A stretch of 64,000 bases of DNA from Leifsonia sp. CL147 (lineage in GTDB: Bacteria > Actinomycetota > Actinomycetes > Actinomycetales > Microbacteriaceae): NCBI RefSeq assembly GCF_900114565.1, contig NZ_FOTM01000023.1, positions 1 through 64,000 on the forward strand, read 5' to 3'. The notes under the pieces are model-generated. The model was not told where the DNA came from, made no database searches, and saw nothing but the letters and a program-made list of their open reading frames with translations. A program made the position numbers and the translations under genes. This document shows, one piece after another, positions 17,996-26,246 of the stretch. Positions within the stretch are counted from its first letter, which is position 1. Each line of letters opens with the position of its first letter.

Positions 17996-18653
17996 GGCTC
18001 AAAGAGGCAAGCGTGGGCCCTACGCCAAGGGGATAGAGCGCCGCAAGGAGATCCTGGACCGGACGCTGAAGGTCTTCGCGGAGCGCGGATTCTCCAAGAT
18101 GTCTCTCCGTGCGATCGCCGCGGAGATCGATGTCTCGCATGCCGCGATCCTTCACTACTTCCCGTCGCTCGAGGATCTGCTCCTCGAGGTGCTCCGCCAG
18201 CGAGATCTCGATTCGCGGGCGCTGAGTGCTCGAAATGAAGTGCCTACTCTGATGGAGGAGCTGGTGACGGGAGCTCAGAACAACGTCACCATCCCCGGCC
18301 TGATGGCTCTGTATACGAGCATGCTCGGCGCCTCTGTCGAGCCGACCAACGAGCTGGCACGCGAGTTCTTCACCCGCCGCTTCGCAGAGGGGCGAAACGA
18401 GTTGGCGGCGGCTATCGAGGCGGGGCGACGGGCCGGTACTGTCCCCGATGGTCCGGACGCTCATGCGCTCGCATCCTTGATCATCGGCGCATTCGATGGC
18501 TTGCAGGTGCAGTCGCTGTTGGATCCGACGCAGGATATGGGAGCGAACATGGAGTTGTTCGCTCCCTTGCTCGGTGAGGCGCCCGCGATGTGGCGAATGG
18601 CCGCGGAGAGCCCCGACGGAGAAACGGCAGCCGAGACCACCCCGGCCGGCTGA
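17994..18653 (+). CDS. TetR-family regulator, candidate for the island's operators
   Basis: A 219-aa repressor beginning MAQRGKRGPYAKG, a basic lead-in shared by TetR proteins found beside glycosidase genes. The HTH is MSLRAIAAEIDVSHAAILHY followed by FPSLEDLL. A GTG at 17961 would add 11 residues but lacks a ribosome site; GAGGAAG lies 12 bases before the ATG. It sits between two genes that both carry the palindromic operator (GH3 at 15458 and the ABC system at 18854), so it is the best candidate for the protein that binds it. This is inferred from position only. Confidence 0.87.
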   Translation: MAQRGKRGPYAKGIERRKEILDRTLKVFAERGFSKMSLRAIAAEIDVSHAAILHYFPSLEDLLLEVLRQRDLDSRALSARNEVPTLMEELVTGAQNNVTIPGLMALYTSMLGASVEPTNELAREFFTRRFAEGRNELAAAIEAGRRAGTVPDGPDAHALASLIIGAFDGLQVQSLLDPTQDMGANMELFAPLLGEAPAMWRMAAESPDGETAAETTPAG

Positions 18654-18772
18654 CTTCGCGCCCCAGGCTGGCCTCGAACAGCGGCTGTTCCCCACGCTCT
18701 CTGCGGGCTTCCGGGCGTCTCTGACGTGCGCGCGACGAGGGATTTCGTCCGGCTATTGCTTCCCGCGTCGGT

Positions 18773-18818
18773 TTGATCTATCATCAAAAACCTCCATACG
18801 GAGCTTTTCGTATGGAGG
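18773..18818 (+). promoter_or_regulatory. Operator region (copy 3) of the peptide ABC operon
   Basis: AAAACCTCCA and CGGAGCTTTT surround TA at 18787-18808, the same layout as copies 1 and 2 with two changes in the right half. A second, longer symmetry overlaps it: CCTCCATACG at 18791-18800 pairs perfectly with CGTATGGAGG at 18809-18818. Just upstream TTGAT and ATCAA form a third inverted repeat (18773-18787), and TATCAT at 18779-18784 could be a -10 box. Confidence 0.6.
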
Positions 18819-18853
18819 CCTGCAATCCACTCGATGATGCGTTGGAGATGACA

Positions 18854-20377
18854 ATGAAGTTCAGGGGCACAATCGCGACCGCGGTCGCAATAGTCGCAGT
18901 GACCGCACTCGCGCTCACCGGATGCACCGGCGGCAAAGGGGCAGCATCCAGTGGAGGGCAGCTGACCATCGCGGAACTCGCCGTACCCACCTCGTTCGAT
19001 CCGAGCCAGGCGCAGGAGGGCTTCTCCATGCCCTACTACCAGGCTGTGTACGACACCTTGATCCTGCGTGCGCCCAACGGTGATTTGAAGCCGATGCTCG
19101 CCACCAAGTGGTCATACAACCGCGACAACACGGTGCTCACGCTCACCCTTCGCTCGGATGTGAAATTCGCCGACGGCACGCCGGTGAACCCCGCGGCGGT
19201 GAAGGCCAACCTCGAGAACTTCCAGAAGGGCGGCGGTCCTCAAGCCGCGACGCTCGCCGCTCTCAAAACGGTCGACACGGGTACCGACACGGTGACGCTC
19301 AACCTCTCGTCCCCTGACCCGCAGCTCTTGATCTCGCTGAGCAACGCCGCGGGCCTCATCGGGAATCCGAAAGAGCTCGGCACCCCGGCGATGAAGACCA
19401 CCCCAGACGGTTCAGGGCCCTACACGCTCGACCCGTCGGCGACTCAGACCGGAAGCCGGTACACATTCAAGAAGAACCCGAAGTACTGGAACCCTAGCCT
19501 GCAGAAGTACGGCACGATCGTGATCAAGGTCATCACGGACCCGACCGCGACCTTCAACGCCCTGCGAAGCGGCCAAGTCGATGTCGCCACGATCAACGCG
19601 AAGAATGTCGCGCAAGCCAAAGCAGCCGGCCTCGTGCCTCATGTTCAGGCCCCCGACTGGCAGGGTCTGATCTTCTTCGACCGAGCGGGAAAGACGACGC
19701 CCGCGATCGGGGACGTTCGAGTGCGACAGGCGATCAGTCATGCGATCGATGCCAAGAAGATCCTCGCCAAGGTGTATGACGGCACGGGAGAACCCACCTC
19801 GCAGATCTTCTCTCCGAGCAGTACGGCGTTCGAGAAGAGTCTCGAAGGCAGCTACGACTACGACCCGGCCAAAGCCAAACAGCTGCTGTCGGAAGCCGGA
19901 CTCACGAGCTTCACCGTCAACTTGCCGGTTCCCGCCGCCGTGGTCGACCCTGCCCTGCTGGCGATCCTGACCGACGAACTGAAGGCCGTGGGGATCACCG
20001 TCAACGTCGTACAGATTCCCGCAGCCGACTTCATCGCTCAGATCACGAGCGGGAAGTACGCGCTGACCTGGTTCCAGCTGTTCCAACCCAGCGCGTGGGC
20101 GACGGTCCAGCAGGCGGTCGCCCCGGATGCGCTCTACAACCCGCAACACTCGACGGACCCGGTCATCGCCAAGGCCATCGAAACCATGCGGACCGGAGGC
20201 GACAGCGAGGAAGCCGCCCAGGCTGCCAAGACTCTCAACGAGTTCCTCGTCAAGCAGGCCTGGTTCGACCCCTGGTTCCGTGCAGATCAGTCCTACTTCA
20301 GCAACAAGAAGGTCGATGTTCAACTGCAGGTTCAGCAGAGCATCCCCTCGATCTACAACTATTCGCCCGCAAAGTAG
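18854..20377 (+). CDS. ABC transporter substrate-binding lipoprotein, family 5 (peptide type)
   Basis: A 507-aa extracellular solute-binding protein of the oligopeptide/dipeptide/nickel class. The signal peptide ends in a lipobox (ALALTGC), so the mature protein is lipid-anchored outside the membrane. ATG at 18854 has GGAG six bases upstream; an ATG at 18848 is alternative. Segments such as KWSYNRDNTVLTLTLRSDVK and GSGPY are typical of the family. It delivers its ligand to the permeases encoded at 20441 and 21379. Family 5 proteins also bind oligosaccharides and glycosides, which would fit the neighbouring GH3 enzyme. Confidence 0.92.
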   Translation: MKFRGTIATAVAIVAVTALALTGCTGGKGAASSGGQLTIAELAVPTSFDPSQAQEGFSMPYYQAVYDTLILRAPNGDLKPMLATKWSYNRDNTVLTLTLRSDVKFADGTPVNPAAVKANLENFQKGGGPQAATLAALKTVDTGTDTVTLNLSSPDPQLLISLSNAAGLIGNPKELGTPAMKTTPDGSGPYTLDPSATQTGSRYTFKKNPKYWNPSLQKYGTIVIKVITDPTATFNALRSGQVDVATINAKNVAQAKAAGLVPHVQAPDWQGLIFFDRAGKTTPAIGDVRVRQAISHAIDAKKILAKVYDGTGEPTSQIFSPSSTAFEKSLEGSYDYDPAKAKQLLSEAGLTSFTVNLPVPAAVVDPALLAILTDELKAVGITVNVVQIPAADFIAQITSGKYALTWFQLFQPSAWATVQQAVAPDALYNPQHSTDPVIAKAIETMRTGGDSEEAAQAAKTLNEFLVKQAWFDPWFRADQSYFSNKKVDVQLQVQQSIPSIYNYSPAK

Positions 20378-20381
20378 CCAA

Positions 20382-20416
20382 AGTCTTGGGCGGGATCTCA
20401 CTTCCCGCCCAAGACT
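20382..20416 (+). terminator. Intercistronic stem-loop after the binding-protein gene
   Basis: AGTCTTGGGCGGG and CCCGCCCAAGACT form a perfect 13-bp stem with a 9-base loop, four bases after the stop codon. There is no T-run, so it more likely stabilises or partly stops the transcript, giving more binding protein than permease. Confidence 0.75.
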
Positions 20417-20440
20417 CTGCATCGTTCTGAGGAACCACGC

Positions 20441-21382
20441 ATGATCTCCTTCTTGGTGCGACGCCTCGTTTCAGGCCTTGTGCTGCTTTTCGCCATCACG
20501 ACCTTGACCTTCGTCCTGATCTTCTCCGGAGGCGCGAATATCGCTCGCAACATTCTCGGGAAGACGGCCACCCAGGCGCAGGTCGTACAGAAGACGCACG
20601 AACTCGGACTTGATCAGCCCGTTCTCACGCGATATCTCGACTGGCTCGGCTCCGCCCTCCGAGGGGACTTCGGCACGTCTTGGCTCAACGGGGCGTCTGT
20701 CACGGAGAACGTGCTGGGCGCACTCCCCGTCACCCTCTCACTCGTGCTTCTGACGATGCTCATCTCCGCCGCCCTCTCCGTGCTGCTCGGAACCGGTGCC
20801 GCCGTCAAGCGAGGATGGCTCGATCGTGTCGTCCAGGTGACTGCGGTCATCGGGCACGTCATCCCGCAATTCATCGTGGCGATCATCCTGGTAGGCGTCT
20901 TCGCCGTTGGTCTCGGGATCCTGCCGGCGACCGGCTATGTTCCTCTCGCCGACGACCCCGCTGGATGGGCGCTTTCGCTTGTCCTTCCGGTCGCGGCCCT
21001 TGTGCTGGGAGCGGTGGCGTCGACGGCACAGCAGGTTCGCAGTTCGACGATCGAGGTCCTCCGTCGCGACTACGTTCGGACCCTCACCAGCAGGGGACTG
21101 GGATTCAACGAAATCCTCTACAAGCACGTCCTGAGATCCGCAGCCCCGGCCGGTCTCACCAATCTGGGCTTGCAACTGGTGGCATTGCTCGGCGGCACGG
21201 TGCTCGTCGAGCAGATCTTCGCGCTGCCGGGCATCGGTTCGCTCACTGTAACCGCTACCGCGGGCGGAGACCTCCCGGTTGTGATGGGAATCGTCTTCAT
21301 CACGGTCTTCATTGTCATCCTGATCAATCTGCTGATCGACCTCGCGGTCGGCTGGCTGAATCCGAAAGCGCGAGTTTCATGA
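20441..21382 (+). CDS. Peptide-type ABC transporter permease (OppB/DppB-like)
   Basis: A 313-aa inner-membrane permease with about six helices. The chain starts MISFLVRRLVSGLVLLFAIT, the standard opening of OppB-type proteins, and carries the ATPase-contact loop with EVLRRDYVRTLTSRGLG. It pairs with the permease half of the fused protein encoded next. Its TGA overlaps the following ATG (ATGA at 21379-21382). The gene lies downstream of the strong stem-loop at 20382. Confidence 0.93.
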   Translation: MISFLVRRLVSGLVLLFAITTLTFVLIFSGGANIARNILGKTATQAQVVQKTHELGLDQPVLTRYLDWLGSALRGDFGTSWLNGASVTENVLGALPVTLSLVLLTMLISAALSVLLGTGAAVKRGWLDRVVQVTAVIGHVIPQFIVAIILVGVFAVGLGILPATGYVPLADDPAGWALSLVLPVAALVLGAVASTAQQVRSSTIEVLRRDYVRTLTSRGLGFNEILYKHVLRSAAPAGLTNLGLQLVALLGGTVLVEQIFALPGIGSLTVTATAGGDLPVVMGIVFITVFIVILINLLIDLAVGWLNPKARVS

Positions 21383-23157
21383 CAGAGCCGACCATCGACC
21401 CGATCAGCGTCGTGTCCGTGCGGCGAGGGGGTTCCCTGCGCCGTGTCCTCCGCAATCCGCTCGGTGTCGCGTCAGTGGTGATCTTGATCCTCCTGCTCCT
21501 GGCAGCCGTCCTGGCGCCGTGGATTGCTCCGTACCCTCCCGACAAGATCGACATCGACCAGGTCCTGGCACCCCCAAGCCCAGCGCACTGGCTCGGAACC
21601 GACAGTGCCGGACGGGATGTCCTGTCCCGTCTTCTGTACGGGGGCCAGGCGACATTTGTGGCCGCTGCCCTCGCGACGGCCGTGGCCGTCATCATCGGAG
21701 TGCCAGCGGGGCTGGTCGCCGGCTACTACACGGGTCCGTTCGACGCCATCGCGACCTGGGTCGCGAACATGTTGCTCTCGCTCCCCGGAATCATCATCCT
21801 TCTGGCGGCGGCAGCGGCTTTCGGCCCCAATCTCTGGATCTCGATGACGATTCTCGGACTGTTGCTGTTCCCGTCGCTGTTCAGAATCGTCCGGACCTCG
21901 GTGATCGCTGTGCGGAGTGAACTCTACGTCGACGCAGCCAGGGTGTCCGGTCTGTCCGATGGCCGAATCATCGGGCGCCACGTGTTGTACGTCGTCCGGG
22001 CGCCGCTCATCATCATGGCGTCCCTCATCGCTGCCATCACCGTCGGTGTCCAGGCCGGGCTCTCGTTTCTCGGTATCGGCGACGCAAGCTTCGTGTCGTG
22101 GGGCGCGATGTTGAGCGAGGGATTCCGCAACATCTACCTCGCACCCCTTCTCGTGGTCTGGCCCGCGGTTGTGATCTCGCTCGTCTCCGGAGCGTTGGCC
22201 CTGTTGGGCGGCGCATTCCGCGATGCCCTGGAAGACGACGCTCCGACGACGCCGAAGCGCGCGAGCAGAGCCGAAAAGCCTGTTCCGGACCGTGCCGCCA
22301 CCGCGACCGCGGTGCCCGATGCTCCAGCCGACGCGCTGCTGAAAGTGTCGGGATTGACCGTCGAGTACCCCCAGCCGGACGGGTCGGCCTCGACGGTTGT
22401 CAACGGCGTCAGCTTCCACGTCGCAGCCGGTGAGATCCTGGGGATCGTCGGCGAGTCGGGATCCGGCAAGACCCAAACCGCCTTCTCGATCCTCGGCCTG
22501 CTCTCCAGCTCGGCCGTCATATCGGGCGGATCGATCGAGTTCGATGGAACGGAGCTGCTGGGGGATTCGCGGTCATCGCGAATGATCGCTGATTTCCGTG
22601 GGAAGCGGATCGGATATGTTCCGCAGGAGCCGCTGTCCAACCTGGACCCCGCGTACACCGTTGGGTATCAGCTCGTCCGGCCCATGGTGAAGGTGCTCGG
22701 CATCGACAAGAAGGCTGCGAAGGAGCGAGCGCTCGAGCTGCTCGCCCTCGTCGGCATCCCGTCGCCGGAGCGGACGTTCGGCGCGTACCCGCACGAGATC
22801 TCCGGCGGAATGGCTCAGCGGGTGCTCATCGCGGGAGCGGTGAGTTGCAACCCGGATCTCCTGATCGCGGACGAGCCGACCACTGCGCTCGACGTCACGG
22901 TGCAGGCCGAAGTACTGGATCTGCTCCGGAACCTGCAGCAGAACACGGGGATGTCCGTCGTGATCGTCACCCACAACTTCGGGGTGGTCGCTGACCTCTG
23001 TGATCGCGTCGTGGTCATGCGAAAGGCGGAGATCGTCGAGACCGGCACCGCCCGCGGTATCCTTCGCAACCCGCAGCACGCCTACACGAAGGCACTCATC
23101 GCCTCCAGCCTCGAAGGCAAGACACCGCGCACGAAACTGCTCGAGGCCTCGCCGTGA
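21379..23157 (+). CDS. Fused ABC permease (OppC-like) and ATPase (OppD-like)
   Basis: A 592-aa protein joining two subunits that are usually separate. Residues 1 to about 290 are an OppC-type permease with six helices and the contact loop SELYVDAARVSGLSDGRIIG. A charged, Ala/Pro-rich linker covers about 290-325. Residues 325-592 are an ATPase with Walker A GESGSGKT near 358, signature ISGGMAQR and Walker B LLIADEPTTALD. The fusion forces one permease to one ATPase in a complex completed by the OppB-like permease and the ATPase encoded at 23190. The frame is open with no internal stop. Confidence 0.93.
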   Translation: MTEPTIDPISVVSVRRGGSLRRVLRNPLGVASVVILILLLLAAVLAPWIAPYPPDKIDIDQVLAPPSPAHWLGTDSAGRDVLSRLLYGGQATFVAAALATAVAVIIGVPAGLVAGYYTGPFDAIATWVANMLLSLPGIIILLAAAAAFGPNLWISMTILGLLLFPSLFRIVRTSVIAVRSELYVDAARVSGLSDGRIIGRHVLYVVRAPLIIMASLIAAITVGVQAGLSFLGIGDASFVSWGAMLSEGFRNIYLAPLLVVWPAVVISLVSGALALLGGAFRDALEDDAPTTPKRASRAEKPVPDRAATATAVPDAPADALLKVSGLTVEYPQPDGSASTVVNGVSFHVAAGEILGIVGESGSGKTQTAFSILGLLSSSAVISGGSIEFDGTELLGDSRSSRMIADFRGKRIGYVPQEPLSNLDPAYTVGYQLVRPMVKVLGIDKKAAKERALELLALVGIPSPERTFGAYPHEISGGMAQRVLIAGAVSCNPDLLIADEPTTALDVTVQAEVLDLLRNLQQNTGMSVVIVTHNFGVVADLCDRVVVMRKAEIVETGTARGILRNPQHAYTKALIASSLEGKTPRTKLLEASP

Positions 23158-23189
23158 CCGGGCCGACCCAAGAACTGAGGAAGGGCTCC

Positions 23190-24005
23190 ATGCTCGACAT
23201 CGAAAACCTCCGCGTGGAATATCGTCCGAAGGGATTTCGCCGGCCGCCCTTCGTCGCCGTCGATGATGTCTCGCTGGCGATCGCCGAGGGGGAGACGCTC
23301 GGCCTGGTGGGCGAATCGGGATCCGGGAAGACCACGATCGGCCGTGCGCTGCTGGGACTTGCGCCAGTGTCAGGTGGCCGGATCACGTTCGAGGACACGG
23401 ACATCTCCCATCTGAATCGTCGCGAGCGACGAGTCATCAGCCGGGACATCCAGGTCGTCTTTCAGGACCCGTACTCGTCTCTCAATCCCTCGATGACCGT
23501 CGGAGACATCCTCAGCGAACCGTTGCGCGTGCAAGGCGTCGGCGGGCGGGAGGCGCAGGCTCGGATCGCATCGCTGCTCGACCAAGTAGGCCTTCCGCAG
23601 GACGCCGTTCGACGCCTCCCGAGAGAGTTCAGCGGCGGGCAGCGGCAGCGCGTCGGGATCGCCCGGGCGTTGGCCCTCTCGCCACGACTCATCGTGTGCG
23701 ACGAGCCGGTGAGCGCGCTCGATCTCACGACTCAGGCACGTGTGCTCGACCTGTTCCTGGACATTCAGGAGCAGACCGGTGTCGCTTACCTCTTCATCTC
23801 CCACGATCTCGACGTCGTGCGTCACATCAGCCACCGGATCGCCGTCCTGTATCGCAGCCGACTCGTGGAGATGGGCGACGCGATCGAGCTGACGGACATG
23901 CCTCGACACCCGTATACCAAGCGGCTCCTCGCCTCCTCACCGGTTCTGGATCCGGACAAGCAGGCGGCGCGGCGAGAGGAGCGCCAGCGACTCTCATACG
24001 TTTGA
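23190..24005 (+). CDS. Peptide-type ABC transporter ATPase (OppF-like)
   Basis: A 271-aa cytoplasmic ATPase. Walker A is GESGSGKTT, the signature FSGGQRQRVGIARAL and Walker B LIVCDEPVSALD; the C-terminal MPRHPYTKRLLAS stretch is typical of OppF/DppF. I chose ATG 23190 because AGGAAGGG lies five bases upstream; a GTG at 23154 overlapping the previous stop would add 12 residues. It is the last gene of the five-component importer and works as partner of the ATPase domain in the fused protein. Confidence 0.92.
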   Translation: MLDIENLRVEYRPKGFRRPPFVAVDDVSLAIAEGETLGLVGESGSGKTTIGRALLGLAPVSGGRITFEDTDISHLNRRERRVISRDIQVVFQDPYSSLNPSMTVGDILSEPLRVQGVGGREAQARIASLLDQVGLPQDAVRRLPREFSGGQRQRVGIARALALSPRLIVCDEPVSALDLTTQARVLDLFLDIQEQTGVAYLFISHDLDVVRHISHRIAVLYRSRLVEMGDAIELTDMPRHPYTKRLLASSPVLDPDKQAARREERQRLSYV

Positions 24006-25005
24006 GAGGAGATGCGTCGACGGAACACAGTTCTGCTCCCTGACGGCGGAGTGGAGGCGCGGCGTCGTCCTCTGAATGTCCCGCGGTCGCGGACGAAGTT
24101 CAGCGAGCCGAGTCGGAGAGCAGTGGCGTGCGTGGAGGCGTAGCCCGATACCGCGGCCGCGAGGGCGAACGACCGGGGGAGAGAGGTCGGCTGAGATGTG
24201 TGCGAGTGAGCCGGGCCTCCGCGATGAGGTTCGCAGCGCGTGCGCTTGTATGACCCGAAGAGAGGTCTGGAAGCTTTGTGCCCGCGAGCAACGGAGGGAA
24301 GACATCAAAATGAAACGGGGTTATCGGTGTGATCAGGAGCAGCTCGACGCCGGCTAGGTGTGCGAGCACAACGAGTTCGGATTCTCCGGCGGCTAGGACA
24401 CGAGCGACATTCTTTTGAAAGATGAGAGCCATGCTGGCCGTCACCGAGAATGTGTTGCCGTTGTGATGCAAGACGACAACACGTTCATCGGGCCCCGCGA
24501 GGTCCGATGCGGCACTGGCTGGTCTTCTCGTCAACGCCCGTAGCGCGGGCTGCCGGCCGATGTCGCGCGCAGTGATCGAGCTCGAAGCGGCCGGGGCAAA
24601 CCGGTGGAGAATTTCGGGTGTTCCCGCCGTAGCAGGAGGCCGGAGCCGCCCTGATCGCACATCGGCGGCGACTGTCATTGTTGGACCGACTATTCGTATC
24701 GCGGGCTTCCCGCTTGGCATCATCTTCGGACGATACGCCGCTCACATGTGTGCAGGCTCAGGCGGCAGAAGTTGTGCGTTGGATCCGCTGTCAGGGGTGC
24801 GCAGTCTGCCGTGGAGGCGGTCGGCACGCGACCCGCTGCTGCGGGAGGAACCACCCTCCGTGCCGGTCCTGGATGAGCGAGCGGGCGCACCGAGGGTTCG
24901 GACATTCTGCTCTGCTACTCTCTCAGCAATCGGCACTGCGCCGTGTTCAGGGAAGACGCCTCGTTGACCGAATGGATCTGAGAGATCCGGCCACGATCCC
25001 GTCGC
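24006..25005. other. Kilobase without a confident gene
   Basis: No recognised gene fills this gap. The most coding-like frame is on the minus strand around 24300-24500 and includes the stretches HHNGNTFSVTASMALIFQK and ELVVLAHLAGVELLLITP; the frame runs from 24723 to 24100 but has Arg/Pro-rich, non-protein-like ends. It may be a decayed gene. Base composition is slightly less GC-rich than in the flanks. It separates the palindrome-controlled island from the DUF1611 gene and may mark a junction. Confidence 0.4.
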
Positions 25006-25028
25006 CTCCTCTGCGTCAATCAGAGGAG
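25006..25028 (+). promoter_or_regulatory. Hairpin that sequesters the ribosome site of the DUF1611 gene
   Basis: CTCCTCTG at 25006-25013 pairs perfectly with CAGAGGAG at 25021-25028 across a 7-base loop. The right arm contains the GAGGAG ribosome site of the ATG at 25033, so translation would depend on opening this stem. It may be a simple RNA switch; no known riboswitch fold is visible around it. Confidence 0.55.
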
Positions 25029-25032
25029 CGCC

Positions 25033-26169
25033 ATGTCTTCGTCCGTGAAAGCCGTCGTCTACTGCGAGGGCGTGTTTGGGCAACTCGACGGCAAAACAGC
25101 TAATGGGCTTGTCCGTCATTCCGAGAAATACGACATCCTCAGCATCATCGACAGCACCAACGCCGGTGCAGACGCCGGCATCGTTTTGGACGGTGTGGCC
25201 AATGGCATCCCGGTTCTGGCGAGCCTCGATGAGTCGATCCGACAAGCCGGCTTCGTGCCCGATACGCTGATTCTCGGGATGGCGCCAACCGACGGCCTGC
25301 TCACCGATGGCCACCGTGGAGCACTGCTCAATGGTGTCGACCGGGGCATGAATCTTGTCAGCGGATTGCACGAGTTTCTCAATGACGACGCGGAGTTCGT
25401 CGCGGCCGCCCTGGTATCCGGTGCAACCATAACGGATGTGCGCCGGCCGAAAGAGATCAACCAACTTCGACTCTTCAGCGGCCGTGTCTTCGATGTCACG
25501 TGCCCGCGTATCGCCGTGCTGGGAACGGATGGGTCTGTGGGCAAGCGCACCACGGCCACACTGCTCACCCAGGCGCTGAACGAGCGTGGAATCCGCGCTG
25601 TCATGGTCGGCACCGGGCAGACGGCTCTGATTCAGGGTGCCCAGTATGCGGTCGCGTTGGACGCCACCATTCCCCAGTTCTGCTCGGGTGAGGTCGAGGC
25701 GCAGGTCGTTGCGGCGTTCGAGATAGAGGACCCCGATGTGATCATCGTTGAGGGTCAGGGGGCTCTGAGCCATCCGGCATACCTCAGCTCCGGAGCGATC
25801 CTGCGCGGGAGCCGGCCGGAGGGCGTGGTGCTGCAGCACGCTCCGGGGCGCACGATGCTGGGCGACTTTCCGATGATGCCCATGCCCACCGCCGCCAGCG
25901 AGATTGCTTTGATCGAGGCGTTCAGCGACACCAGGGTGATCGGCGTAACGATCAATCACGAAAACATGACGGACGCCGAGGTGGGCGACGCCATCGATGA
26001 GTACGCGTCCGAGTTGGGGCTACCAGCAACCGATCCGCTGACACACCCATTGGATGAGCTGGTGGACATGGTCCTGCTCGCATTCCCTGGGCTGGTGCTC
26101 AGGGGGAGGGCAGCTGTGGCCGCCGTTGGTGCAGAGTCTGGCTCTGGATACCCGGGGGCCCGGCTTTGA
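25033..26169 (+). CDS. DUF1611 / DgcN-family protein (D-glutamate N-acetyltransferase-like)
   Basis: A 378-aa cytoplasmic protein of the DUF1611 family. The N-terminal Rossmann-like half (about 1-150) is followed by a P-loop domain starting VLGTDGSVGKRTTA and VMVGTGQTA, with VIIVEGQGALSHPAY further on. Characterised members (DgcN) acetylate D-glutamate in D-amino-acid catabolism together with the racemase DgcA; no dgcA gene is visible here. The gene stands alone between the gene-poor kilobase and the desaturase, and its ribosome site lies in a hairpin. The enzymatic role is inferred from the family only. Confidence 0.82.
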   Translation: MSSSVKAVVYCEGVFGQLDGKTANGLVRHSEKYDILSIIDSTNAGADAGIVLDGVANGIPVLASLDESIRQAGFVPDTLILGMAPTDGLLTDGHRGALLNGVDRGMNLVSGLHEFLNDDAEFVAAALVSGATITDVRRPKEINQLRLFSGRVFDVTCPRIAVLGTDGSVGKRTTATLLTQALNERGIRAVMVGTGQTALIQGAQYAVALDATIPQFCSGEVEAQVVAAFEIEDPDVIIVEGQGALSHPAYLSSGAILRGSRPEGVVLQHAPGRTMLGDFPMMPMPTAASEIALIEAFSDTRVIGVTINHENMTDAEVGDAIDEYASELGLPATDPLTHPLDELVDMVLLAFPGLVLRGRAAVAAVGAESGSGYPGARL

Positions 26170-26246
26170 TGCCCTGCCGTACGCGCGTATCCTAAGGAGA
26201 AACGGCGGCCCGGACCCCGACGCCACGAGGATTGATCGGGGCTGCC

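Noticed and set aside
23154-23189. GTG 23154 as start of the OppF-like ATPase
   Set aside because: It overlaps the previous stop, which is attractive, but ATG 23190 has a far better ribosome site and fits the usual family start.
24076-24357. Plus-strand frame in the gene-poor kilobase
   Set aside because: Its product is Arg- and Gly-rich without any recognisable domain and the start has no ribosome site.
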